In this document: in pieces, positions 17,875 to 27,309 of the stretch
How the letters are laid out: every line of letters begins with the position of its first letter
How positions within the stretch are numbered: position 1 is the first letter of the stretch
Notes under the pieces: model-generated
What the model was told of the DNA's origin: nothing
Seen by the model: the letters and a program-made list of their open reading frames with translations, nothing else
Databases searched by the model: none
Position numbers and translations under genes: made by a program
Assembly (NCBI RefSeq): GCF_023147505.1
Contig: NZ_JAHXPB010000008.1
Span: 62,001 to 126,000 of the forward strand
Origin: Brevundimonas sp. EYE_349
GTDB taxonomy: Bacteria > Pseudomonadota > Alphaproteobacteria > Caulobacterales > Caulobacteraceae
Reading direction: 5' to 3'
DNA length: 64,000 bases

Positions 17875-20091
17875 ATGAGCGCTCCTGAAAAGACGATGTC
17901 CGAATTGGCCGCTGAATACGGCCTGGCCCCGAACGAGTATCAGGTCGTCCTCGACCGACTGGGGCGCGAGCCCAACCACGTCGAACTGGGCGTCTTCTCG
18001 GTCATGTGGTCCGAGCACTGCTCCTACAAATCCTCCAAGATCCACCTGGGCAAGTTCCCGACCACGGGCGAGCGCGTCATCTGCGGTCCGGGCGAGAATG
18101 CCGGCGTGATCGACATCGACGACGGCGACGCCTGCATCTTCAAGATGGAGAGCCACAACCACCCCAGCTTCATCGAACCCTATCAGGGCGCGGCGACGGG
18201 CGTGGGCGGCATCATGCGCGACGTCTTCACCATGGGTGCGCGCCCCGTGGCCCTGCTGAACGCCCTGCGTTTCGGCGATGTGAACCATGAGAAGACCAGG
18301 CGTCTGGTCTCGGGCGTCGTGTCGGGCATCGGCGGCTACGGCAACTGCGTCGGCGTGCCGACCGTGGCGGGCGAGACCAACTTCCACTCCGGCTACAACG
18401 GCAACATCCTGGTCAACGCGATGTGCGTGGGCCTGGCCAAGGCCGACAGCATCTTCTATTCGGCCGCGCCCTCGGCGGGCCTGTCGGTGGTCTATTTCGG
18501 GTCCAAGACAGGGCGCGACGGCATCCACGGCGCAACCATGTCCTCGGCCGAGTTCGACGACGAATCGGAATCCAAACGCCCCACCGTCCAGGTCGGCGAC
18601 CCCTTCGCCGAGAAACTGCTGATCGAGGCGACGCTGGAGCTGATGGCGTCCGGCGCGGTCGCCGCCATCCAGGACATGGGCGCGGCGGGCCTGACCTCCT
18701 CCTCGGTCGAAATGGCCGGCAAGGGCGGCGTCGGCATCGAGTTGAACATGGACGCCGTGCCCCAGCGCGAAGAGGGCATGACCGCCTATGAGATGATGCT
18801 GTCGGAAAGTCAGGAGCGGATGCTGGCCGTCCTGAAGCCCGGCCGCGAGGAAGACGGTCACCGCATCTTCAAGAAGTGGGGCCTGGACGCCGCCGTCATC
18901 GGCGTGACCACCGACACCGGCCGTCTGGTGCTGAAGCATCACGGCGAGACCGTGTGCGACGTGCCGCTGGCGCCCCTGTTCGACGATGCGCCCCTGTATG
19001 ACCGTCCGTGGGTCCAGCCGGAGCTTCAGCCGAAACTGAACCACGCCGACATCCCCGCGCCCGAGAACTGGGACGATGCGGTGATGAAGGTCGTCGCCTG
19101 CCCCGACATGGCCTCCAAGCGCTGGATCTGGGAACAGTACGACCGCCACGTCATGGCCGACACGCTGCAGGATTCGGCCACCGGCGCCGACGCGGGCGTG
19201 GTGCGGGTGCATGGTACGGACAAGGGTCTGGCCGTCACCTCGGACTGCACCCCGCGCTATGTCCAGAACGACCCCTATGAGGGCGGCAAACAGGCCGTGG
19301 CCGAGGCTTGGCGCAACCTGACCGCCGTGGGGTCGCGCCCCATCGCCATCACCGACAATCTGAACTTCGGCAATCCGCAGCGCCCCGAGATCATGGGCCA
19401 GATCGTGCGCGCCATCGACGGCATGGCCGAGGCCTGCCGAGAACTGGTCTTCCCGGTCGTGAGCGGCAACGTCAGCCTTTATAACGAGACCAACGGCGTC
19501 GCCATTCCGCCGACCCCTACCGTGGGCGCCGTGGGACTGCTGCCCAACTATGACGTGGTGACCGGCTTTGGCGGCATGGCCGAGGGCGATACGCTGGTCC
19601 TGATCGGCCAGACGCACGGCGAACTGGGCGCCTCCATCTATCTGCGCGAGGTTCTTGGCCGCGAGGACGGCGCCCCGCCGCCTGTCGATCTGAAGCTTGA
19701 GAAGCAAACAGGTGATTTCGTGCGCGGCCTGATCGAGGCTGGCGAACTGACCGTGGTGCATGATCTGTCCGACGGCGGCCTGATCGGCGCCGTCTCCGAT
19801 CTGGTGCTGGCCTCGGACGTCGGCGTGACCTTGGACGCCTCCAGCGCCGCCCATGCCCACATCTTCCTGTTCGGAGAAGACCAGGCCCGTTATCTGGTCG
19901 CCGTGACCGACGCCGACGCCCTGATCGCCAAGGCCCAGGCCGCCGGTCTGCATGCCTCGGTCGTCGGCCATGCGGGCGGCGACGCCTTCGCCTCCAAGGG
20001 CGACAAGGGCGAACTGTTCAGCATCCCCGTCGCCCATCTGCGCGAATGGCACGAAGGCTGGATGCCAGGCTGGATGGGCGACGCCGCATGA
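17875..20091 (+). CDS. purL: FGAM synthase subunit PurL (small form)
   Basis: 738 residues, the size of the small PurL that works with PurS and PurQ. It uses ATP and PurQ-derived ammonia to turn FGAR into FGAM. Signatures are [10 protein letters not shown] near residue 45, [37 protein letters not shown], and the second-half repeat with DNLNFGNP and [15 protein letters not shown]. Its stop overlaps the ATG of a DUF305 lipoprotein gene (ATGA). Confidence 0.97.
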   Translation: MSAPEKTMSELAAEYGLAPNEYQVVLDRLGREPNHVELGVFSVMWSEHCSYKSSKIHLGKFPTTGERVICGPGENAGVIDIDDGDACIFKMESHNHPSFIEPYQGAATGVGGIMRDVFTMGARPVALLNALRFGDVNHEKTRRLVSGVVSGIGGYGNCVGVPTVAGETNFHSGYNGNILVNAMCVGLAKADSIFYSAAPSAGLSVVYFGSKTGRDGIHGATMSSAEFDDESESKRPTVQVGDPFAEKLLIEATLELMASGAVAAIQDMGAAGLTSSSVEMAGKGGVGIELNMDAVPQREEGMTAYEMMLSESQERMLAVLKPGREEDGHRIFKKWGLDAAVIGVTTDTGRLVLKHHGETVCDVPLAPLFDDAPLYDRPWVQPELQPKLNHADIPAPENWDDAVMKVVACPDMASKRWIWEQYDRHVMADTLQDSATGADAGVVRVHGTDKGLAVTSDCTPRYVQNDPYEGGKQAVAEAWRNLTAVGSRPIAITDNLNFGNPQRPEIMGQIVRAIDGMAEACRELVFPVVSGNVSLYNETNGVAIPPTPTVGAVGLLPNYDVVTGFGGMAEGDTLVLIGQTHGELGASIYLREVLGREDGAPPPVDLKLEKQTGDFVRGLIEAGELTVVHDLSDGGLIGAVSDLVLASDVGVTLDASSAAHAHIFLFGEDQARYLVAVTDADALIAKAQAAGLHASVVGHAGGDAFASKGDKGELFSIPVAHLREWHEGWMPGWMGDAA

Positions 20092-20516
20092 TCCGCACCG
20101 CCGCGCCCGTCGCCCTGGTCCTGTTGCTGGGGGCCTGTGACGGCGGCGGCGACCCGGTGCAGCAGGCGCTGCGCGACACCTCGGCCGCCAACCACGCGGC
20201 GGCGGCCCGGACCACGGCCGAAGTCGAGACGTCCCATAGCCCGGCGTCGGGCGTCACGCCGGGCGACCGGGCCTTCGCCGCGTCGGAAGCCGAAATGCAC
20301 CGCAAGATGGCCGCAGCGTCGGGCCAGACGATCGACCAGGCCTATGTCGCCAAGATGATCGCCCACCACGAGGGCGCCGTCGACATGGCCAAGGTCGCCC
20401 TGCGCGACAGCCGCGACCCGGCCATCCGTCGCATGGCCCAGACCGTGATCGACGCGCAGACGCGCGAGATCACGCAAATGAAGGCCTGGGCACCCTCCAC
20501 GCCGACGACGCGCTGA
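20088..20516 (+). CDS. DUF305 lipoprotein
   Basis: 142 residues from the ATG at 20088, which overlaps the purL stop. The signal ends with lipobox LLGAC (C17). The DUF305 core shows [17 protein letters not shown] and [14 protein letters not shown], the paired His motifs of this ferritin-like four-helix family, often tied to copper or metal stress. Coupling to purL is probably positional rather than functional. Confidence 0.85.
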   Translation: MIRTAAPVALVLLLGACDGGGDPVQQALRDTSAANHAAAARTTAEVETSHSPASGVTPGDRAFAASEAEMHRKMAAASGQTIDQAYVAKMIAHHEGAVDMAKVALRDSRDPAIRRMAQTVIDAQTREITQMKAWAPSTPTTR

Positions 20517-20557
20517 TCCGCCTTTCGAACGTCACATCCCGCGCCTAGGGTTCGGGA

Positions 20558-21940
20558 ATGGCTGACGGCGCAACGCCCTTTCGTCCCGCAATACCGCCCC
20601 GAAGGGCGGGCAAGCCTCTTTCTCTGCTGCCGTTCCTTTGGGTCAGTTGGCGTGATCCGATCCGCATGTGGTCGCAGCGGCATTTCACCGAGCCGCAGAT
20701 TTACGGCCACTCGGCCTTTGGCGAGGTTCTGGTTGTCAGCCATCCCGAGGGGGTTCGGCACGTCCTGACCGAGAACGCCGCCAACTATGAGAAGGGCGAG
20801 TTGCAGAAGCGGGTGCTGGGTCCGATGCTGGCCGAGGGCTTGCTGTTGACCGAGGGCGACAAATGGCGCCGCGCCCGACGCATCCTGGCGCCCCTGTTCA
20901 CCCCGGCGAAGATGGCCACGCTGAACGCGCGCATGGCCGAGGTCTGCCATGCGCGCGTCGCCGCCTGGGCGCTGTCGGCGCGAGGGCGAGTGCTGGACGT
21001 CGATTCCGAGATGTCGGGCCTGACCTTCGACATCCTGTCGGCCACCATGTTTTCGGACGAGCTGGGCGGCGAAGCGCGTGGGTTCGAGCGGGCGCTGAAC
21101 CAGTTCCTGGCCAATGGCGCGCGCATCGACCCGCTGGATGTGCTGGGCGCGCCCGACTGGGCCCCGCGTCTGGGGCGGCTGGCCAGCTTCCGCTCGGCCC
21201 GGTTCTTCGAACAGCGGGTGACGCGGTTGGTCGAGGCGCGGCGGGCGCACATCCAGGCGGGCGACGCTCCGCCGGCCGATCTGCTCAGCGCCCTTCTGCT
21301 GGCCAGGGACGAGAACGGCGGCCCAGGTCTGTCAGATGCCGAGGTGGCCTCCAACATCCTGACCTTCATCCTGGCGGGGCATGAGACCACAGCGCGCGCC
21401 CTGGGCTGGGTGCTGCATCTGCTGTCGCGTCAGCCGGAGTATCTGGCCCGGGTGCAGGCGGAAGCCGACCAGTTCGACGTCGCCAATCCCAAATGGGCCG
21501 AGGCCCTGCCCTGGACCCGCGCCGTGCTGGAAGAGACGATGCGCCTGTTCCCGCCCGCCCCGACCATGGCGCGCAAGGCGCTGGCGGACGACGAGATCGG
21601 GGGCCAGAAGATCAGGGCCGGCGCGACGGTGATCGTGTCCCCGTGGATTCTGCAACGCCACACGCTTTGGTGGGACGATCCCGACGCCTTCAGACCCGAA
21701 CGGTTCCTGCCCGAACATCGCAAGGCCATCGACCGCTACGCCTATATCCCCTTCAGCGCCGGGCCCCGCGTCTGCATCGGCGCGGCCTTCGCCCTGCAGG
21801 AGGCGATGATCGCCTTGGCCGCCATACTCCACGTGGCGGAGGTGGAGCCTTTGACGACCGCCGAACCCCGCCCTGTCCACCAGATCACCCTGCGCAGCCG
21901 CGAACCGATGCGGCTGAGGCTGCGAGCGCGGCGTCGCTGA
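20558..21940 (+). CDS. Cytochrome P450
   Basis: 460 residues. The I-helix is LAGHETTARALGWVLHLL, the K-helix ExxR is ETMRLF, and the heme-ligand loop FSAGPRVCIG has C406. All three P450 signatures are intact. There is no N-terminal membrane anchor, so it is soluble. No ferredoxin or reductase gene is next to it, so electrons come from elsewhere. The substrate is unknown; the general look is of the fatty-acid or alkane-type bacterial P450s. Confidence 0.93.
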   Translation: MADGATPFRPAIPPRRAGKPLSLLPFLWVSWRDPIRMWSQRHFTEPQIYGHSAFGEVLVVSHPEGVRHVLTENAANYEKGELQKRVLGPMLAEGLLLTEGDKWRRARRILAPLFTPAKMATLNARMAEVCHARVAAWALSARGRVLDVDSEMSGLTFDILSATMFSDELGGEARGFERALNQFLANGARIDPLDVLGAPDWAPRLGRLASFRSARFFEQRVTRLVEARRAHIQAGDAPPADLLSALLLARDENGGPGLSDAEVASNILTFILAGHETTARALGWVLHLLSRQPEYLARVQAEADQFDVANPKWAEALPWTRAVLEETMRLFPPAPTMARKALADDEIGGQKIRAGATVIVSPWILQRHTLWWDDPDAFRPERFLPEHRKAIDRYAYIPFSAGPRVCIGAAFALQEAMIALAAILHVAEVEPLTTAEPRPVHQITLRSREPMRLRLRARRR

Positions 21941-21971
21941 TCAGGGCGGCGAGGCGCCCGTCCAACCCAGC

Positions 21972-22793
21972 CTAGACGACCGGGATCGCCTGGGACAGGC
22001 GACCGCCGACCCGGATCGGCTCGACGCGCGTCGCCAACCCGGTCCGGTCGTCGGTCTCCACGAAGACGCCGCAGATAGTCGCCGGACCCGAGGCCGGGGT
22101 GTAGCGGCCGCCCGAAATTCTGGTGGTGAAACGGCGCAGCGGCTCGTCCTTTTCGTTGCCGATGACACTGTCATAGTCGCAGCAGCCACCGGCGTCGGTC
22201 TGATAGGCCGTGCCGCCCGGCAGGATCTGGCAGTCAGCGGTCGGGACGTGGGTGTGGGTGCCCACGACCAGCGAAGCGCGTCCGTCGCAGAAGTGGCCCA
22301 TGGCCATCTTCTCCGAGGTCGCTTCGCAATGCATGTCCACGATGACGGCGTCGGCGACGGCGCCGAGCGGGGCGGCCGCCAGTTCCCGCTCCACCGCGCC
22401 GAACGGATCATCCATCGGGTCCATATGGACGCGCCCCAGCACATTCATGACCAGAACGGTTCGCCCGGTATCGGTCTCGAACAGATTGGCCCCGGCGCCC
22501 GGCGCATCCATCAGACGCGGATAGTTGGCTGGACGGATCAGGCGCGGCTCGCGCACGATATAGGTCAGGGCCTCGCGCTGGTCCCACGAATGGTTGCCCA
22601 GCGTCAGACAGTCGGCGCCCGCCATGAACAGCTCTCGCGCCGTGTTCTCAGTAATGCCGAACCCGCCCGCCGCGTTCTCGGCGTTGACCACCACGAAATC
22701 GAGTTTCAGGTCGCGCTTCAAGCCAGGAAGGTGATCGCTGATGCCGTCACGGCCGGACTTGCCGATGACGTCGCCGAAAAATGCCAGTCTCAT
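21972..22793 (-). CDS. YmdB-type metallophosphoesterase
   Basis: 273 residues, the size of the TIGR00282 family. Metal-binding motifs are GDVIGKSG, VVNAENAAGG, LGNHSWD and the late HTHVPTAD. The Bacillus YmdB protein hydrolyses 2',3'-cyclic nucleotides and affects biofilm and motility. The start ATG overlaps the stop of the 5-FCL gene (ATGA), a common alphaproteobacterial neighbour. It is convergent with the P450. Confidence 0.9.
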   Translation of the reverse strand: MRLAFFGDVIGKSGRDGISDHLPGLKRDLKLDFVVVNAENAAGGFGITENTARELFMAGADCLTLGNHSWDQREALTYIVREPRLIRPANYPRLMDAPGAGANLFETDTGRTVLVMNVLGRVHMDPMDDPFGAVERELAAAPLGAVADAVIVDMHCEATSEKMAMGHFCDGRASLVVGTHTHVPTADCQILPGGTAYQTDAGGCCDYDSVIGNEKDEPLRRFTTRISGGRYTPASGPATICGVFVETDDRTGLATRVEPIRVGGRLSQAIPVV

Positions 22794-23335
22794 TTGGAAG
22801 CCGTATAGCCGTTCTCGGTCAGAACGCCATGCAGCCGAATGTCGTGTTCATCCAAAATCAGCCGCTCGACCACCTGACCCGCATAGGCGAAGCCGATGCG
22901 CAGGGCGTGCGGCCGTTCCGCGAAGGTGCGGTCGTAAAAGCCGCCGCCCTGCCCCAGGCGTCCGCCCTGATCGTCGAAGGCCAGAAGGGGCGCCAGGATC
23001 AGATCGGGATCGACAGTCTGGGCCAACGGCAGGGGCGCGGGGCATCCGGCGGCGTCCAGCTCCAGCGGCTCGCCCGGCGACCAGGCGCGAAAGATCATCG
23101 GGGCGTCACGCTGGATCACCACGGGCAGGCAGAGACGACGGCCCTGGCGTGACAGGGCCTGGGCCAGGGCGTCCGTGTCCAGCTCCGACCCCATCGCGCG
23201 GTACAGGGCCACGAACTCACCCTTCGGCAACTGGTCCGCATGATCGGCGGCGCGCGCCGCCGCCTCTGGATCCAGCCCGGCCAGACGTTTGCGCAGCATG
23301 CGCATGTCCGAGCGCCGTTGGGACTTGTCGCTCAT
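22790..23335 (-). CDS. 5-formyltetrahydrofolate cyclo-ligase
   Basis: 181 residues from the ATG at 23335. It converts 5-formyl-THF to 5,10-methenyl-THF with ATP. The family signature GGRLGQGGGFYDRTF and the N-terminal R-M-L-R-K-R-L-A helix are present. The usual bacterial order is zapA, 6S RNA, then this gene; here a RES/Xre pair is inserted before it. Its ATG overlaps the toxin stop (ATGA), so it is translated from the toxin-antitoxin message. Confidence 0.92.
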   Translation of the reverse strand: MSDKSQRRSDMRMLRKRLAGLDPEAAARAADHADQLPKGEFVALYRAMGSELDTDALAQALSRQGRRLCLPVVIQRDAPMIFRAWSPGEPLELDAAGCPAPLPLAQTVDPDLILAPLLAFDDQGGRLGQGGGFYDRTFAERPHALRIGFAYAGQVVERLILDEHDIRLHGVLTENGYTASK

Positions 23336-23814
23336 GGAAACAGTCTCGCGTCCCAATAGACAGGGATGTTCAGCCCGGTCGTGATCCGCGCGAAGTCGGA
23401 ATGGTTGGGATTGATCAGGATGTTGCTGTCCAGCCGCGCCACGACGGAGGGAACGATCAGGATCAACGACCGCGCCGATCTGTGCCATTCGCAACCGAAA
23501 GCGCGGCTGACCGCGCCATTCGCCAAATCCCAGCCCGGATGGGCTGCGGGCTGAAACACCTCGTAGCTGACGCCTGCGGGGATGGCGATCTCGACATAGT
23601 GCTGGTTCGGCGGCAGGGCGCCGGAGCCGTGGACCAGCTTCTCCAGCAAGCTAGTGGAATAGTGTTGCGCCGCATAGATCAACGGATGCGTCGGGTCGTT
23701 CCAGCGGCCTGGATTGATGGTCGATCCTGTGGCGTCGAATATCGGATAGGCCGCCCCCTCCGGATCACCGATCCGGTAGGCGGTCAGCCCCTTGTCCAGC
23801 CGTTGCGCCGTCAA
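23332..23814 (-). CDS. RES-domain toxin of a RES/Xre toxin-antitoxin pair
   Basis: 160 residues. The RES core is evident: AYRIGDPEGA, the NPGRWNDP motif, IYAAQHYSTSLLEKLVH, then a C-terminal segment with a Ser-rich middle. RES toxins (MbcT, ParT type) act on NAD+ or on ADP-ribose transfer to stop growth. The best start is the TTG at 23814, which overlaps the antitoxin stop as TTGA; an earlier TTG at 23853 lies inside the antitoxin. Its stop overlaps the ATG of 5-FCL. Confidence 0.87.
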   Translation of the reverse strand: MTAQRLDKGLTAYRIGDPEGAAYPIFDATGSTINPGRWNDPTHPLIYAAQHYSTSLLEKLVHGSGALPPNQHYVEIAIPAGVSYEVFQPAAHPGWDLANGAVSRAFGCEWHRSARSLILIVPSVVARLDSNILINPNHSDFARITTGLNIPVYWDARLFP

Positions 23815-24233
23815 GCCGCCGAGCCGTAGCGCAATCGACCCAGAATATCGCAAACCAATTCGGCGCCCAGTTCACTGCCGATGGCCACCGTCATCGGGGC
23901 CTGATTTTCCAGCATGGCGTGGGGGCGGAACAGGAAGCCGCGCGCCGCGACATCGCCGCCCCAGACCGCCACCGCCTCGGCCCAGACGCGCGCGACGCGG
24001 GCGACCCGCTCGCTGGCGGCGGGAGACAGGACGCCGGACTTGTTGCGGGCCGCCGTGGCGCGCGGCACGACCTTGTGGCGGAAACCGTTGTCGTCGGGGC
24101 TGACGGCGTCGGCCACCAGCGTCAGGGCGCGTGTCGGCAGACCGGCGCTGACCGATCGGGCCAGATCCATAGGCGAAATGCTGGCGGCGTCCTTGACCCC
24201 CAGCACATAGGCGACAGTGGAATAGTCAGACAT
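23811..24233 (-). CDS. Xre/MbcA/ParS-family antitoxin
   Basis: 140 residues. The C-terminal DUF2384 (MbcA/ParS) part is clear: AARGFLFRPHAMLENQAP and ELVCDILGRLRYG. The N-terminal 60 residues would form the DNA-binding Xre-like part. Antitoxins of this class cover the toxin active site and repress their own promoter. The ATG at 24233 has GAGCGAGG upstream. A TTGACA box with a palindrome inside the promoter spacer lies about 30 bases further upstream, fitting autoregulation. Confidence 0.87.
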   Translation of the reverse strand: MSDYSTVAYVLGVKDAASISPMDLARSVSAGLPTRALTLVADAVSPDDNGFRHKVVPRATAARNKSGVLSPAASERVARVARVWAEAVAVWGGDVAARGFLFRPHAMLENQAPMTVAIGSELGAELVCDILGRLRYGSAA

Positions 24234-24258
24234 GACCGACCTCGCTCAACATAGACAG

Positions 24259-24287
24259 CATGTTGTCTCACATGAGACGCTTGTCAA
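24259..24287 (-). promoter_or_regulatory. Candidate autoregulated promoter of the toxin-antitoxin operon
   Basis: On the minus strand a perfect -35 box TTGACA (24287-24282) is followed after 17 bases by AACATG (24264-24259) as a weak -10. The spacer contains the palindrome GTCTCA-TG-TGAGAC (24278-24265), a good operator candidate for the antitoxin. The boxes are seen; repression is inferred. Confidence 0.5.
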
Positions 24288-24383
24288 TGACAGCAAACAG
24301 CCGACGCTGAGTGGAATGACGAACGCGCGCTCAAGCAGCGAGCCGCCGCGCGGCGAGCGTTTGCGCCAGAAGGAATGAAAGGT

Positions 24384-24552
24384 GGCGGCGCCGCGCGAAC
24401 CGTGAAGAACGTTTAAATCCTCTCGACCTGGGTAGCCAGGTGGGCTCCATATGCCCAGGCCCTCGAGCCCGGACAGGGACAGATCCCGTAGAGTGAATTA
24501 AGGTCAGAAGGATATGTTGTCTTCGACGTGAGCCGCAGCATGACCCGCCGCC
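24384..24552 (-). ncRNA. ssrS: 6S RNA
   Basis: The gap downstream of zapA is the conserved site of 6S RNA. On the minus strand, GGCGGCG (24552-24546) can pair with CGCCGCC (24390-24384) as a closing stem, giving a 169-base RNA, a normal length. A long upper hairpin is visible where CTCGA...CCTGGG pairs with CCCAGG-TCGAG, and a largely unpaired middle stands for the open-complex-like bubble. A TATCTT -10 box at 24562-24557 fits the 5' end. 6S RNA binds the housekeeping sigma-RNA polymerase holoenzyme. The ends are estimates. Confidence 0.7.
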
Positions 24553-24596
24553 AGACAAGATAGGGCCTTGCGCGCGAACACGCCAGCGGCCCGACG

Positions 24597-24911
24597 TCAG
24601 ATATTTTGAGCGATCTTCTCGATCCGCGCGGCGACGGCGTTCAGGGCCTCGGCGACCCCGTCGGTCGCAGCGGGCGCGGGCGCGGCGGCCGGCGCCTTTC
24701 CTCCGCCCAGGCGGGCTTCGTGCAACTCATCGGCCAGAATCAGGGCCGACATCAAAAACAGGCGCAGATCGCCGACCTGACCGACATCCTGGGCCACGGC
24801 GCGAACCTGATTGTCGAACTGTTTGGCCAGGATGCGGACCCGCTCTTCCTGACCATCGGCGCAACCCACCGCATAAGGGCGGCCGTTCACCTCAACCGTC
24901 ACCGTCGCCAT
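24597..24911 (-). CDS. zapA: Cell division protein ZapA
   Basis: 104 residues from the ATG at 24911. ZapA binds FtsZ and bundles protofilaments at the Z-ring. Visible are the N-terminal strand (VTVEVNGRPYAVGC), the GQEERVRILAKQFD helix and LFLMSALILADELHEA. The C-terminal helix is the expected coiled coil. Its ATG shares a base with the stop of the DUF4164 gene. A long in-frame extension upstream is the DUF4164 gene read in another frame. Confidence 0.9.
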   Translation of the reverse strand: MATVTVEVNGRPYAVGCADGQEERVRILAKQFDNQVRAVAQDVGQVGDLRLFLMSALILADELHEARLGGGKAPAAAPAPAATDGVAEALNAVAARIEKIAQNI

Positions 24912-25177
24912 CAGCGATCCTTGCCTTCGGTCATATCCTGCGCCTCTTCCAGAACCTCGCGCACGGCCTCGGCCGCACGACCCAGGGCCTCGGACGCCTC
25001 GCGGCCTGCGGCCTCCAACTCGGCGAGGCGCGCATCCGCGGGGCGGGGCGCGAACAGGTCGTCGTCCGCAACGGCGGGCGCCGAGGCGGGGCGCGCCTTC
25101 AGCTCCAGTATCTTGCGTTCGAGGTCGGCCAGGGCGCGGTCGATGCGCGCCCGTGCGGCCGTGGTGGCGTCTGCCAT
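24911..25177 (-). CDS. DUF4164 small coiled-coil protein
   Basis: 88 residues from the ATG at 25177, preceded by AAGGAGCG. It is a helical, Ala/Glu-rich protein (AARARIDRALADLERKILEL, then LAELEAAGREASEALGRA) matching the alphaproteobacterial DUF4164 family that sits beside zapA. The function is unknown; the overlap with zapA (TGATG) points to a role near cell division. It is divergent from tkt. Confidence 0.75.
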   Translation of the reverse strand: MADATTAARARIDRALADLERKILELKARPASAPAVADDDLFAPRPADARLAELEAAGREASEALGRAAEAVREVLEEAQDMTEGKDR

Positions 25178-25273
25178 CGGTCGCTCCTTGCAAATTGCGT
25201 ATAGAACCCGAGGACGCGCCGGGGTAAAGCGGCGCCGCCTCTTAAATTCCGCATCGTTCGAAAGGTCTCCGCC

Positions 25274-27265
25274 GTGACCGACGCCAAATCCGCACCCAAG
25301 GCCACCCCCGAACAGATGGCCAACGCCATCCGCGTCCTCGCGATGGACGGCGTGGAGAAGGCCAAGTCGGGCCACCCCGGCATGCCGATGGGCATGGCCG
25401 ACGTCGCCACGGTGCTGTTTTCCAAGTTCCTGAAGTTTGACGCCTCGCGCCCCGACTGGGCCGACCGCGACCGCTTCATCCTGTCGGCCGGCCACGGCTC
25501 GATGCTGATCTACGCCCTGCTGCACCTGACCGGCTACAAGGCGGCGACCAAGGAAGAACTGTCGAACTTCCGCCAGTGGGGTTCCAAGACCGCGGGCCAC
25601 CCTGAGTATGGCCATATGCCCGGCGTCGAGGTCACGACTGGCCCGCTGGGTCAGGGTCTGGCCACCTCGGTCGGTTTCGCCATGGCCGAGCGTCATCTGG
25701 CCGCCAAATACGGCGACGACCTGGTCGATCACCGCACCTGGGTCATCGCCGGCGACGGCTGCCTGATGGAGGGCGTGTCACAGGAAGCCATCGCGCTTGC
25801 CGGCCGCTACAAGCTGAACAAGCTGACCGTGCTGTGGGACGACAACGAGATCACCATCGACGGCAAGGTCTCGCTGTCCGACGCCGTTGACCAGAAGGCC
25901 CGCTTCAAGGCCGCCGGCTGGGCGGTCAAGGCCGTCGACGGCCACGACATGAAGGCGATCAAGTCGGCGATGCAATGGGCCATCCGCCAGGACAAGCCCG
26001 TCCTGCTGGCCTGCAAGACCAAGATCGGCAAGGGCGCCGCCACCATGGAAGGCAGCCACAAGACCCACGGCGCGGCCCTGGGCGCCGCCGAGATCGCCGC
26101 CACCCGCCTGGGCCTGGCCTGGGATCACGACCCATTCGAAATGCCCGAGACCATCCTGTCGGCCTGGCACAAGGTCGGCCGTCGCGGCGCCAAGGACCGC
26201 AAGAAGTGGGAGGCCCGCCTCGCCGCCTCGTCCCAGGCCGCCGACTTCACCCGCGCCATGAAGGGCGACCTGCCCGAGGCCGCCTTCGACGCCCTGAACG
26301 CCAAGATCGCCGAACTGGTCGAGGCTAAGCCCGCACAGGCCACGCGCCAGTCGTCAGGCGCTGCGCTGGACGAACTGTTCGCCGCCATCCCCGAACTGGT
26401 CGGCGGCTCGGCCGACCTGACCGGATCGAACAACACCTTCGTCAAGGGCACGCCGGTCCTGGACGCGCCGACCTATGAAGGCCGCTACGTCAACTGGGGC
26501 ATCCGCGAATTCGGCATGGCGGCGGCCATGAACGGCCTGGCCCTGCACGGCGGGGTCATCCCCTACGGCGGCACCTTCATGGTGTTTTCGGACTACAGCC
26601 GTCCGGCGATTCGTCTGGGAGCATTGATGGGCGTGCGCGCCATCCACGTCCTGACGCACGACAGCATCGGTCTGGGCGAAGACGGCCCGACGCACCAGCC
26701 GGTCGAGCATCTGGCGGCCCTGCGCGCCATTCCGAACCTGCTGGTCTTCCGCCCCGCCGACACGATTGAGGCGATGGAGTGCTGGCAGATCGCGCTTCAG
26801 ACCAAGACGGCGCCCTCGGCCCTGGCCCTGTCGCGCCAGAAGACGCCTGCCGTCCGCACCGCCGCCGCGACCGAAAACCTGTCAGCCAAGGGCGCCTATG
26901 AGATCAAGGCCGCCAATGGCGAGGCCAAGGTCACCCTGTTCGGCACCGGCACCGAACTGGCTCTGGCGCTGGACGCCGCGGCAACTCTGGAAGCCGAAGG
27001 CACGCCCACCCGCGTCGTCTCGGTGCCCTCGTTCGAATTGTTCGAGCAACAGGACGCCGCCTACCAGGCCGCCGTCATTGGTCGCGGCACCGTGCGCGTC
27101 GCGGTGGAAGCCGCCATCAAACAGGGCTGGGAGCGGTTCATCGGCGAAGACGGCGCCTTCATCGGCATGTCCAGCTTCGGCGCCTCGGCCCCGGCCGAAG
27201 TCCTGTACGAGAAGTTCGGCATCACCTCGGACGCCGTAGTGGCGGCGGTCAAGGCCCGGCTTTAG
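25274..27265 (+). CDS. tkt: Transketolase
   Basis: 663 residues with a GTG start at 25274. It moves two-carbon units between sugar phosphates in the pentose phosphate pathway using thiamine diphosphate. The ThDP motif is [18 protein letters not shown] through DDNEITIDG, with N-terminal [14 protein letters not shown], and the pyrimidine-domain motifs [11 protein letters not shown] and [17 protein letters not shown] are intact. Length is normal. purT follows 44 bases downstream on the same strand. Confidence 0.97.
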   Translation: MTDAKSAPKATPEQMANAIRVLAMDGVEKAKSGHPGMPMGMADVATVLFSKFLKFDASRPDWADRDRFILSAGHGSMLIYALLHLTGYKAATKEELSNFRQWGSKTAGHPEYGHMPGVEVTTGPLGQGLATSVGFAMAERHLAAKYGDDLVDHRTWVIAGDGCLMEGVSQEAIALAGRYKLNKLTVLWDDNEITIDGKVSLSDAVDQKARFKAAGWAVKAVDGHDMKAIKSAMQWAIRQDKPVLLACKTKIGKGAATMEGSHKTHGAALGAAEIAATRLGLAWDHDPFEMPETILSAWHKVGRRGAKDRKKWEARLAASSQAADFTRAMKGDLPEAAFDALNAKIAELVEAKPAQATRQSSGAALDELFAAIPELVGGSADLTGSNNTFVKGTPVLDAPTYEGRYVNWGIREFGMAAAMNGLALHGGVIPYGGTFMVFSDYSRPAIRLGALMGVRAIHVLTHDSIGLGEDGPTHQPVEHLAALRAIPNLLVFRPADTIEAMECWQIALQTKTAPSALALSRQKTPAVRTAAATENLSAKGAYEIKAANGEAKVTLFGTGTELALALDAAATLEAEGTPTRVVSVPSFELFEQQDAAYQAAVIGRGTVRVAVEAAIKQGWERFIGEDGAFIGMSSFGASAPAEVLYEKFGITSDAVVAAVKARL

Positions 27266-27273
27266 GCCTCAGA

Positions 27274-27297
27274 TCCTCCCCCGCTGGCGGGGGAGGA
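27274..27297 (+). repeat. GC-rich hairpin between tkt and purT
   Basis: TCCTCCCCCG and CGGGGGAGGA form a perfect 10-base stem with a CTGG loop, 9 bases after the tkt stop. There is no T-run, so it may be an extragenic palindrome or mRNA-stabilising hairpin rather than an intrinsic terminator. The purT ribosome site AGGAGC follows at 27302-27307. Confidence 0.6.
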
Positions 27298-27309
27298 CTT
27301 CAGGAGCAG

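Noticed and set aside
17860..20052. Open frame of 730 codons opposite purL
   Set aside because: A product of third-position GC bias; His/Asp/Val-rich and without recognisable domains.
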